Origin: Phycisphaerales bacterium
Lineage (GTDB): Bacteria > Planctomycetota > Phycisphaerae > Phycisphaerales > SM1A02
Reading direction: 5' to 3'
Assembly (NCBI GenBank): GCA_003520025.1
Contig: DOVP01000028.1
Location: forward strand, 1-9,067
DNA: 9,067 nt
Part shown: positions 1-6,434 of the stretch, in pieces
Numbering within the stretch: the stretch's first letter is position 1
Layout of the letters: the number at the start of each line of letters is the position of its first letter
Made by a program: the position numbers and the translations under genes
The notes under the pieces: model-generated
Seen by the model: only the letters and a program-made list of their open reading frames with translations
Told to the model about the DNA's origin: nothing
Database searches by the model: none

Positions 1-339
1 CAGCGGCGCAGTGAGACCTGCGCGAGTCCGCGACCGCATGCGGGCGGCGTGTGTGCAGATCTGATCGTAGGCGGGGGCAAGGAAACCCTCGAATTGAATT
101 TCAGGGATCGGCCGCAGGCCGCCCATCGCGAGTCCGATGGCAGTGCCGATGATGCCGGATTCAGCAAGCGGCGTGTCAACGACTCTACGAGATCCGAATC
201 GCTCATGCAGTCCTTCGGTTACACGGAAGACACCACCGTTGACGCCAATGTCTTCACCCATCAGCATCACACGATCGTCCTTCTCCATTTCCTGGAGCAG
301 GGCGAGGTTGATGGCCTGTACGAGTGTGAGGTTTGCCAT
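1..339 (-). CDS. 2-oxoacid dehydrogenase E1 beta subunit, N-terminal part (cut by window edge)
   Basis: This is the first 113 residues of the beta subunit of a thiamine-diphosphate E1 component, probably branched-chain 2-oxoacid dehydrogenase. The subunit pairs with E1-alpha in an alpha2beta2 enzyme that decarboxylates 2-oxoacids and passes the acyl group to E2 lipoyl domains in the cytoplasm. The translation starts MANLTLVQAINLALLQEM. It then shows GEDIGVNGGVFRVTEGL, DTPLAESGIIGTAIGLAMGG and RPIPEIQFEGF, which are hallmarks of PdhB/BkdA2-type beta subunits. The ATG at 339 is supported by an AGGAAGG site 9 nt upstream. The gene lies 19 nt after the E1-alpha stop, so the two are surely co-transcribed. 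The family is about 325-350 residues, so roughly two thirds lie outside the window. Sequence alone does not separate pyruvate from branched-chain specificity well; the leucine dehydrogenase next door favours branched-chain substrates. Confidence 0.93.
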   Translation of the reverse strand, partial: MANLTLVQAINLALLQEMEKDDRVMLMGEDIGVNGGVFRVTEGLHERFGSRRVVDTPLAESGIIGTAIGLAMGGLRPIPEIQFEGFLAPAYDQICTHAARMRSRTRAGLTAPL

Positions 340-348
340 GGTGCGATG

Positions 349-355
349 CCTTCCT
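349..355 (-). promoter_or_regulatory. Ribosome binding site of E1 beta
   Basis: AGGAAGG reads on the minus strand 9 nt before the ATG at 339, inside the 19-nt gap after the E1-alpha stop codon. It fixes the E1-beta start and suggests equimolar translation of the two E1 subunits. Confidence 0.7.
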
Positions 356-358
356 GTG

Positions 359-1453
359 TCAGGAACCCGATCCGTCAATGCCCTGTCCGAGGCTGCTTGT
401 GCGAAGTGTGCGACGCTGGAGATCGAGTACAGGGGGCGTTTCCGAGTACATCCAGGTGAACATGTCGTCGGTGGTCGGTGGCTCGATACCTTCGGCCCGC
501 TCGACCACATCCTTGACATAGATCTCATTCTCCGTTCGCAAGGCCTGCTCCCGGCCTTCGTCCCAGAGATCCCGCTGCTCAAGCCACTTCCGCAGTCGGA
601 TCATGGGATCTTTCGCAGCCCATTCGTCCACGACATCCTGCTCGCGGTAACGACGGGCGTCATCTGCTGTCGTATGATCGCCGAGTCGATAGGTAATTGC
701 TTCGATGAAGGTCGGCCGACTCTCGGTGCGGGCACGGGACGCGGCGTCGCGAATGACTTTGACCATGGCAAAGAGGTCATTGCCATCGACCTGCACGCAG
801 TGCATTCCGTAGGCGAGGCCACGCTGGGCAAGCGTGGGGGCCGAGCAGTTGATCGCGGTCGGTGTGGAGATGGCCCACGAGTTGTTCTGGCACACAAACA
901 CGACTGGCAGGTCGAGGTTTGCTGCAAAGTTCATCGCCTCATGGAAGTCACCTTCGCTTGTGGCGCCATCGCCAAAGAAGGTGCAGGCAATGCCGTCCTC
1001 GCCGCGATACTTCGATGCCCATCCCAAACCAACGGCGTGCAGCATCTGTGTACCGATCGGAATTGCCAGAGGTGTGGCGCGGACGGGGATGTTGTTTCCC
1101 CGCTCATCGCCCATCCAGTGCAGAAGAATCTTCTCGGGATCGACACCCCGCCAGAACAGTCCCGCATTCTCGCGGTAGCAGGTGACCATCCAATCCTTGT
1201 CTTCAAGCGCGTAGGCGGCGCCGAGCGAGGTGGCTTCCTGTCCCCGATTTTCCGGGTAGGTTCCCATTCGGCCTGATCGCTGTAATTTGAAGGCGATCTC
1301 GTCGAAGTGCCGGCACATGCTCATGTGGCGATACAACTTCTCCACGTCATCGTCAGAGATGAGACCCTGTCCGAGCGACTCATCAAACACGCCGTGTTCA
1401 TCGAGGATCGAAACCCGTTCAATGGCGATCTCAAATGCGCAGTCAACTGGCAT
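359..1453 (-). CDS. 2-oxoacid dehydrogenase E1 alpha subunit (branched-chain type likely)
   Basis: This is the thiamine-diphosphate-binding alpha subunit of a 2-oxoacid dehydrogenase complex; it decarboxylates 2-oxoacids with E1-beta. The chosen product has 364 residues, a normal family length. The ThDP motif begins at GDG (161-163, in FFGDGATSEGDFHEAMNF) and ends at QNN (189-191). Earlier come GTYPENRGQEA (64-74) and TCYRENAGLFWRG (91-103), which help form the cofactor site. The loop RLGDHTTADDARRYRE (256-271) matches the conserved loop that carries the regulatory phosphoserine in the mitochondrial enzymes; here the equivalent position is threonine. The start at 1453 is chosen because AAGGAG sits 7 nt upstream. 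A start at 1489 would add 12 residues with no obvious ribosome site. The gene overlaps the leucine dehydrogenase stop by 11 nt, which suggests translational coupling. Automated annotation could well call it PdhA; leucine dehydrogenase upstream argues for branched-chain 2-oxoacids. Confidence 0.93.
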   Translation of the reverse strand: MPVDCAFEIAIERVSILDEHGVFDESLGQGLISDDDVEKLYRHMSMCRHFDEIAFKLQRSGRMGTYPENRGQEATSLGAAYALEDKDWMVTCYRENAGLFWRGVDPEKILLHWMGDERGNNIPVRATPLAIPIGTQMLHAVGLGWASKYRGEDGIACTFFGDGATSEGDFHEAMNFAANLDLPVVFVCQNNSWAISTPTAINCSAPTLAQRGLAYGMHCVQVDGNDLFAMVKVIRDAASRARTESRPTFIEAITYRLGDHTTADDARRYREQDVVDEWAAKDPMIRLRKWLEQRDLWDEGREQALRTENEIYVKDVVERAEGIEPPTTDDMFTWMYSETPPVLDLQRRTLRTSSLGQGIDGSGS

Positions 1454-2516
1454 GCATGGACTCCTTCCCGGTGGTTGGTCCTGCCGCAAATCGGCATGCC
1501 GCTACAGCAATGGCCGCGTGATGTGTTGAGGGACAATCGGCGGCGGCGTCGAGGATCTCCAGAGTCGTCTCTTCAATGGCTTCATTGCGGCGATCCAGTT
1601 CTTCACGACTGTACCCGAGATGCAATCCGGCCAGCCAGATCAGACCGCCCGCGTTGGCGACGAAGTCCGGAGCATACAAGACACCCTCTTGGGCGAGCGA
1701 GATTCCCTCACGTGCAGGGTCCACGAGAATATTGTTGGCGGCGCCGCAGACAATACCGGTTTGGAGCCGACGCACTTCATCCGGCCCAATCACCGCTCCG
1801 AGGGCGCAGGGGGCGAGAATGTCGCATTTGGCCTGCAGGATGTGCGTGGCATCCACCGCGTTTGCGTCAAACGAGGCGACGGCTTCTGCGACGCGTGTTT
1901 CGTCGATGTCGGCCACAGTGAGCAAGGCGCCCTCTTCGTGCAGGATGCGGCAGAGATCCATGCCGACGTGCCCAAGGCCCTGTACTGCGACGCTCAGGCC
2001 GGCGAAATCTGGATCCTTCCCGCGATGCCGCAGGCATGCCTTCATCGCATTGAAGGTGCCCTGGGCTGTGAAGGGCGAGGGATCACCGCCGGTCGAGACG
2101 GTCTCGCCACCCATGGCATGATCCGTTTCCATCGCCATCCAGTCGATGAATTGTGGGTTGAGGCCGACGTCCTCTGCCGCGATGTAGTCGCCCGAGAGCG
2201 TATCAACGAATCGGCCCATGGCACGCGCTTCGGCTTCGGTGATGGGATGTCCGTGCTCGGGCAGCAGGATGACGCTCTTGGCGCCGCCCATGGGCAGCCC
2301 CGCGCAGGCCGCTTTGCAGGACATGCCTTCGGAGAGCCGCAGTACATCGAAGATCGCCTCTTCCTCGGTGGCGTAGTGCCAGCGGCGGGTGCCGCCGAGG
2401 GCCGGGCCAAGTTTGGTCGAGTGAATCGCAATGATGGCGCGGAGACCAGTGTCGACATCCCGATGGAAACACACGCGCTCGTGGCCCCGATCAATCATCT
2501 GTCCGAATACATGCAC
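1443..2516 (-). CDS. Leucine dehydrogenase (Glu/Leu/Phe/Val dehydrogenase family), GTG start
   Basis: This is an NAD-dependent oxidative deaminase of branched-chain amino acids, giving 4-methyl-2-oxopentanoate and related 2-oxoacids that feed the E1 enzyme encoded next. With the GTG start at 2516 the product has 357 residues, close to usual leucine dehydrogenases. Its two active-site lysines then fall at K68 (GMSCKAA) and K80 (MGGAK), the same numbers as in Bacillus-type enzymes. The N-terminal domain shows GLRAIIAIHSTKLGPALGG (24-42) and AAEDVGLN (113-120). The Rossmann domain has the glycine pattern GLGHVG (180-185) with D203 at the end of the second strand. APCALGAVI (235-243) and CGAANN (257-262) are also conserved. 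A GGAGGAGGG site precedes the GTG by 6 nt. The frame stays open 42 codons upstream, into the acyl-CoA dehydrogenase gene, but that extension has no family similarity and I excluded it. Relatives can be phenylalanine or valine dehydrogenases. Confidence 0.92.
   Translation of the reverse strand: MHVFGQMIDRGHERVCFHRDVDTGLRAIIAIHSTKLGPALGGTRRWHYATEEEAIFDVLRLSEGMSCKAACAGLPMGGAKSVILLPEHGHPITEAEARAMGRFVDTLSGDYIAAEDVGLNPQFIDWMAMETDHAMGGETVSTGGDPSPFTAQGTFNAMKACLRHRGKDPDFAGLSVAVQGLGHVGMDLCRILHEEGALLTVADIDETRVAEAVASFDANAVDATHILQAKCDILAPCALGAVIGPDEVRRLQTGIVCGAANNILVDPAREGISLAQEGVLYAPDFVANAGGLIWLAGLHLGYSREELDRRNEAIEETTLEILDAAADCPSTHHAAIAVAACRFAAGPTTGKESMHAS
1461..1466 (-). promoter_or_regulatory. Ribosome binding site of E1 alpha, inside the leucine dehydrogenase gene
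   Basis: AAGGAG on the minus strand lies 7 nt before the ATG at 1453 and within the last codons of leucine dehydrogenase. It decides the E1-alpha start against the longer alternative at 1489. Confidence 0.75.
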
Positions 2517-2522
2517 GATGTG

Positions 2523-2531
2523 CCCTCCTCC
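2523..2531 (-). promoter_or_regulatory. Strong ribosome binding site deciding the GTG start of leucine dehydrogenase
   Basis: GGAGGAGGG on the minus strand ends 6 nt before the GTG at 2516, in the 28-nt gap after the acyl-CoA dehydrogenase stop. No in-frame ATG lies at a suitable distance; the first in-frame ATG is 6 codons into the gene (Met7). Confidence 0.75.
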
Positions 2532-2544
2532 TGAGATCTCAGGA

Positions 2545-4500
2545 TCAACTTCCCTGTTTGAAGACCTGCTCGAATTCGGCGGCGATGGAACCTCCGCCAA
2601 ACTGTTGGATGTTCTCGGTATCGACCGGTCGGCCCTTTCCACGGGCCTCCATGACAGGAGTTAGTTCTGGGATGTGGTAGTCGCCGTGCGGCATCGACGG
2701 CAATTCGCTCCACGCCGCGTCGGCGCATCGCTGCATCGTGGTGTCGGTGTTATCTCGCAAGGCTCGGATCTCACTGCGAATCTCGTGGGCAGCCATGGCG
2801 ACGCAATGATCAACGATTGCTTGATCGTGTTCAAGCGAAGCACCATCAAGGCCATTGCGGATGTCCCGGTCGAACTTGGAGAGAACAGATGTGAGGGCGA
2901 ACAGCCAGACGGAGCACCAACTGAGCCGCCGCTGCACCATTTGGGCCGTGACAAGATCTTCTCCGTGATCCTTGAAGGCCATCTTGACCTGATGGCTGAA
3001 TTCACGGGTCAATGCTTCGAGTTCGTCCGCGTGATGGCGTAGCGATGGGTGCAACTTGGTGATTTTCGGCGCCGGTGGGCGAACGCCGAGGAAGAGTTGC
3101 ATGCCGATCTTCATCGCGGCCCCCATGTGCTTCATGGGATTTGCCTTGACGCCGAGCATGTACTCACCGAGTTGCTTGGAGCCATAGGCGAAGATGAATG
3201 AGTGCATGACCTCGTTGGCGCCTTCGACGATGCGGTTGATGCGGGAGTCCCGCCAGAGTCGCTCGACCGTGGCTTCGGTCATGTAGCCCTCGCCTCCCAT
3301 GATCTGCAGGGCGCTGTCACAGGTTCGGAAGCCCATCTCCGAGCAGAAGACCTTGCAGATTGCCGTCTCGACCATGATGTCTTCGTCGCTGCGATCGACG
3401 AGTCCGGTGGTCATGTAGAGCATGGCATCCATGGCATAACACTGGGCAGCCATCTGCGCAAGGTGGTCACGAATGAGATCGAACTCGCCGATGGGTCGGT
3501 CGAACTGGTATCGGAGTTGTGCCCACTTGAGCGCCTGCTTGTAGGCCGACACACCGGCCCCAACCATGCCGGCGGCGAGCGTGCATCGTCCATAGTTCAG
3601 GCAGGTCAAGGCGATCTTGAGGCCCTGTCCCTCCTTGTAGAGCAGGTTGGCCCGGGGCACCTTGACGTTGGTGAAGCGAATCCGCGCCTGCCAGGTACCG
3701 CGGATGCCGCACTTGGATCTGTTCGAACTGAAGATGTCGATGCCTTCCATATCCGGCGTCACGATTAGCGCCGTGACCTTGTCCTTCTCCTTGCCGGTTC
3801 GTGGATCGACCAATTTCTGCTTGGCCATCACGGTGAACATGCCTGAGAGGGCGGCGGAGGTGGCCCATTTCTTCTCACCGTTGAGGATGTAGTACTCGCC
3901 GTCCTCGCTGACTTCGCAGCGAGATTCCTGCCCTCCGGCATCGCAGCCGACATTGGGCTCGGACAGGCAGAACGCGCTGAGCATGTCATTGGAGATCCGC
4001 GGGAGCCAGTACTTCTTTTGTTCTTCGGATCCAAAGAGCGTGACGGCTCCGCAGCCGATCGACTGGTGGGCGGAGACCACGACAGCGGTTGAGCCGCAGG
4101 TGCGGCCGATTCGCTCGAGTACTCGGTTGTAACTGGTCACACCAAACCCACCACCACCGTACTCCTGCGGGGCGATCATGCCCATGACGCCGATCTTGAA
4201 GAGCCGCCTGAGTGCCCAGTGAGGGATCTCCTGCGTACGATCGATCTCATTGGCGGGATGCTCGTTCTCGAGGTAGTCATCGAGTTCGGCGAGCATCTGA
4301 TCGCACCGAGCCGTTTCTTCGGCGGAGGCTTCGGGATACGGGAACACGTCCCGCTCAAGGATGTTGCCCCAAAAGAGGTTTTTGCAGAAGCCCATCTCTT
4401 CGGGCTCGGGACCGAGCATCTCTTCGGCTGCTTTGATCTGCTTGATGTCTCGGGCGTCGACGTTCTTGAGGCTATCGGCGAGAGAGGGCTTGGTACTCAT
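2545..4500 (-). CDS. Large acyl-CoA dehydrogenase, VLCAD/ACAD9-like with C-terminal extension
   Basis: This is an FAD-dependent acyl-CoA dehydrogenase that should introduce the trans-2 double bond in an acyl-CoA and pass electrons to electron-transfer flavoprotein. The product is 651 residues, against about 380-400 for ordinary family members. The catalytic core runs from about 60 to 440: MIAPQEYGGGGFG (108-120), the signature FCLSEPNVGCDAGGQ (177-191), NGEKKWATSAAL (207-218), QFDRPIGEF (332-340) and ALQIMGGEGYMTEA (397-410). RIVEGANEVM (423-432) places the candidate catalytic base at E426, the canonical short- to very-long-chain position. Residues from about 445 to the end form a further, probably helical domain like that of VLCAD and ACAD9. 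GGAG lies about 10 nt before the ATG at 4500. It lies between a crotonase (39 nt upstream) and leucine dehydrogenase (28 nt downstream), suggesting a role on branched-chain acyl-CoAs. The size suggests longer chains, so the substrate is open. Confidence 0.9.
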   Translation of the reverse strand: MSTKPSLADSLKNVDARDIKQIKAAEEMLGPEPEEMGFCKNLFWGNILERDVFPYPEASAEETARCDQMLAELDDYLENEHPANEIDRTQEIPHWALRRLFKIGVMGMIAPQEYGGGGFGVTSYNRVLERIGRTCGSTAVVVSAHQSIGCGAVTLFGSEEQKKYWLPRISNDMLSAFCLSEPNVGCDAGGQESRCEVSEDGEYYILNGEKKWATSAALSGMFTVMAKQKLVDPRTGKEKDKVTALIVTPDMEGIDIFSSNRSKCGIRGTWQARIRFTNVKVPRANLLYKEGQGLKIALTCLNYGRCTLAAGMVGAGVSAYKQALKWAQLRYQFDRPIGEFDLIRDHLAQMAAQCYAMDAMLYMTTGLVDRSDEDIMVETAICKVFCSEMGFRTCDSALQIMGGEGYMTEATVERLWRDSRINRIVEGANEVMHSFIFAYGSKQLGEYMLGVKANPMKHMGAAMKIGMQLFLGVRPPAPKITKLHPSLRHHADELEALTREFSHQVKMAFKDHGEDLVTAQMVQRRLSWCSVWLFALTSVLSKFDRDIRNGLDGASLEHDQAIVDHCVAMAAHEIRSEIRALRDNTDTTMQRCADAAWSELPSMPHGDYHIPELTPVMEARGKGRPVDTENIQQFGGGSIAAEFEQVFKQGS

Positions 4501-4539
4501 CAGTGCACTCCGGTGGATTCCAAGAGGTTGTTTCTGGCG

Positions 4540-5415
4540 CTAGGCGTTCTTTGCCAGAAAGGCCTGTAACAGACGTGTGGTGTGTTCGGTGTTTCGAAGG
4601 GAGACGAGTCCTTCGCGTTCCATGTCGAGTCCGGCGGCGAGGCCGTCCTTGACGCCGGTGGCGATGCAGTGAGCCACGACCTTGGCTGCTTCCTCGGCCT
4701 CCATGGCGTGTCGGATGTGGTCGACCTCAGCAAGGAGCATCTCCTCATCGCAGCAGGCGATGGTGCGGGGGAGGTCGGACGGGTTCAATGAAGCGGCCAG
4801 CGTGCGGCTGGCATCTTCCAGATCGTCTGCACTCTCGACCTGCATGTCGCACAGTCCTTCGGGCATGGACTCGCTCAGGAAGGGGATGCCTGAAGCAATG
4901 GCGGGAACGCTGAGATTCGGCTCGACGCGGGCGGGCAGCAACTGGGTTCCGCCCCATCCCGGGCAGAGGCCGAGCGAGGCTTCTGGCAGGCCGATCGGGT
5001 AGGGCTTGCCGCGCATCGACTGCTTGCAGGCGACGATGCCGTGACAGTGCATTGCCAGTTCCAGCCCTCCGCCGAGCGTGGCGCCGCAGACAGCGGCGAT
5101 GACAGGGAAAGGCAGAGCGGCAAGGCGGCCGAAGACACGCTGGCCTTCGGCGAGATAGGCGTCAAGTTGCTCGTCGCTGAGAGCGCTGATCTCTTTGAGG
5201 TCGGCACCTGCAACCCAGACCCGCTGATCGCGGCTCCGTACGATCAGCAGTGATGGTGGATCGGACTCGAGTTCGTCGATCGTGGCATCAAGCCGAGCGA
5301 TCATCGAACGATCGAGGACCACAACACTTTGGTGTGGTGCTTCAAGCCACAGGACGACACTGCCATCAGCGGCGCGATCGAGCGGAAAGGTCGTGGTGGG
5401 GGAGATGGCGGTCAT
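4540..5415 (-). CDS. Enoyl-CoA hydratase/isomerase, FadB/FadJ-type crotonase domain standing alone
   Basis: This crotonase-fold protein of 291 residues probably hydrates trans-2-enoyl-CoA made by the dehydrogenase encoded next. RVWVAGADLKEISAL (65-79) is the CoA and oxyanion-hole segment. GATLGGGLELAM (111-122) carries E119 and GLPEASLGLCPGWGGTQLLPA (142-162) carries E145, so both hydratase glutamates are present. These motifs, with the preceding RGQ-like segment, resemble the N-terminal hydratase domain of the fused FadB/FadJ enzymes more than classical short-chain EchA. No 3-hydroxyacyl-CoA dehydrogenase domain follows, and the protein ends with a short helical tail (about 265-291). The ATG at 5415 has AGGAG 13 nt upstream, a rather long spacing. 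It is the first gene of the five-gene minus-strand set and follows a 245-bp gap, so transcription probably starts in that gap. Isomerase activity cannot be excluded. Confidence 0.88.
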   Translation of the reverse strand: MTAISPTTTFPLDRAADGSVVLWLEAPHQSVVVLDRSMIARLDATIDELESDPPSLLIVRSRDQRVWVAGADLKEISALSDEQLDAYLAEGQRVFGRLAALPFPVIAAVCGATLGGGLELAMHCHGIVACKQSMRGKPYPIGLPEASLGLCPGWGGTQLLPARVEPNLSVPAIASGIPFLSESMPEGLCDMQVESADDLEDASRTLAASLNPSDLPRTIACCDEEMLLAEVDHIRHAMEAEEAAKVVAHCIATGVKDGLAAGLDMEREGLVSLRNTEHTTRLLQAFLAKNA

Positions 5416-5660
5416 GGTGTGGAGAGTGCTCCTGAGATCCGTCTGGTGGGTGGAGGCGGCGCGGGTCGCAACGAGTGCTGCGCGAGCCCGGCGGGCCTTC
5501 CCGGGGTTGAAATGTCGTCGTCGCTTTCACGCCTTCGGGCGGCGATCACGGCGGCTCAAGCGGGCTTTTGGCCCTTCCTCAAGCCATAACAGAGACCACA
5601 GGGTCCCCTTTGGCGAGATCACCCATGATAACAAGAAGAACGCTTCTCTTGGAGCCTCAG
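5416..5660. other. Intergenic region, probable promoter and leader of the catabolic operon
   Basis: No convincing gene is seen here; only a 15-codon minus-strand reading frame (MGDLAKGDPVVSVMA) without a ribosome site. On the minus strand, TATCAT (5625-5630) resembles a -10 box, but there is no good -35 about 17 nt upstream. Three short hairpins follow: GGGACC/GGTCTC with a 4-nt loop (5592-5607, one G-U pair), GGGC/GCCC with a 5-nt loop (5562-5574), and GCCC/GGGC with a 3-nt loop (5486-5496). None is followed by a T-run on the minus strand, so they are not classical terminators. The sequence GCTTGAG also occurs twice, about 18 nt apart. The length and position suggest a transcription start and long leader, but this is inference. 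Confidence 0.45.
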
Positions 5661-6416
5661 TTACCCCGAAAAGAGCTTCTTGAGCCGCGTTTGAGCCTCA
5701 TCGCCGGCGATGACTTCGGTTGACAAGATGGCGCCTCGCTCCAGGAGTTCCAGCGGGACCGAGCCTTCCAACTCGTTGAGCCAAGCCTTGGTGGCGGCCA
5801 TGGCGTGGCGGCCGCCGCTTGCAAGCGTCTCGGCCAAGTCCATCGTGAGCCGCTCAAGGTCGGACCGCTCAACGAGTTGGTCGATCAAGCCGTTGTTCAG
5901 TGCAGCCACCCCGTCCATGGTGCCACCCTGCAGCAGCATGGCCCGAGCCGGGCCGGCGCCGATCTTGCGGACGAGCCACGGCGCAACGACGGCCGGACAG
6001 ATTCCAAGGCCGACTTCCGGGTATCCGAGTTTGGCTTCGGGATGTGCTATGGCCAGATCAGCAACTGCGGCGAATCCACATCCACCGCCGATGGCGGCAC
6101 CCTGTATGCGCGCGATGACTGGAACAGGCAGTTGACGCAGCCGCCATGTGGCGCGGCCGAGCCCGCTGAGCATATCCCCCATGGCATCAACGTCCTCAAG
6201 CACACCACGTAGATCCATACCAGCGCAGAACGACTTGCCTCGACCGCCGAGAATGAGTACCCGCATGTCCCGATCCTGTTCGAGTTCATCGAGCGCGACG
6301 TGCAATGCCTCAATCAGTTCAGGCGACAGCGCGTTGTGCTTCTCGGGCCGATTGAATTCGGCGGTGACAATCGTTCCGGCGCGGGTGAGATCAACCAGTG
6401 GCATGGAACAAAGCAT
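5661..6416 (-). CDS. Enoyl-CoA hydratase family protein, LiuC/methylglutaconyl-CoA hydratase-like
   Basis: This is a crotonase-superfamily protein of 251 residues. FNRPEKHNALSPEL (21-34) and GKSFCAGMDLRGVL (60-73) form the CoA-binding and first oxyanion segments. At GAAIGGGCGFAAVAD (106-120) the first catalytic glutamate of classical hydratases is replaced by glycine (G114). The second is kept: GYPEVGLGICPAVVAPWLVRKIG (131-153) carries E134. A glycine at the first position plus the E-x-x-L-G-x-x-P-A-V pattern is what LiuC/AtuE-type hydratases of leucine and terpene breakdown show, so 3-methylglutaconyl-CoA is a reasonable substrate guess. The gene begins 18 nt after the trpC stop and may share its transcript. 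A second start at 6404 (MPLVDL) is equally possible; neither has a clear ribosome site. Another acyl-CoA hydratase, or an isomerase or hydrolase, remains possible. Confidence 0.85.
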   Translation of the reverse strand: MLCSMPLVDLTRAGTIVTAEFNRPEKHNALSPELIEALHVALDELEQDRDMRVLILGGRGKSFCAGMDLRGVLEDVDAMGDMLSGLGRATWRLRQLPVPVIARIQGAAIGGGCGFAAVADLAIAHPEAKLGYPEVGLGICPAVVAPWLVRKIGAGPARAMLLQGGTMDGVAALNNGLIDQLVERSDLERLTMDLAETLASGGRHAMAATKAWLNELEGSVPLELLERGAILSTEVIAGDEAQTRLKKLFSG

Positions 6417-6434
6417 ACCGACCCGGCGATCCCT

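Noticed and set aside
137..1276. Long plus-strand open frame opposite E1-alpha
   Set aside because: It is fully antisense to a gene with complete family motifs. The translation has no recognisable domain; GC-rich DNA often leaves such frames open.
1620..2534. 304-codon plus-strand open frame opposite leucine dehydrogenase
   Set aside because: Antisense to a well-supported gene, with no motif, ribosome site or neighbour logic.
3202..3768. 188-codon plus-strand open frame opposite the acyl-CoA dehydrogenase
   Set aside because: Antisense shadow; its composition mirrors the codons of the dehydrogenase and it matches no family I recognise.
5562..5607. Rho-independent terminator for the trpC-crotonase transcript
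   Set aside because: Hairpins are present but short, and no U-tract follows either of them on the minus strand.
5613..5627. Small open frame of about 15 codons in the intergenic region starting near 5627 on the minus strand
   Set aside because: No ribosome binding site, no run of codons typical of a regulatory leader peptide, and no Leu, Ile or Val enrichment strong enough to suggest attenuation.
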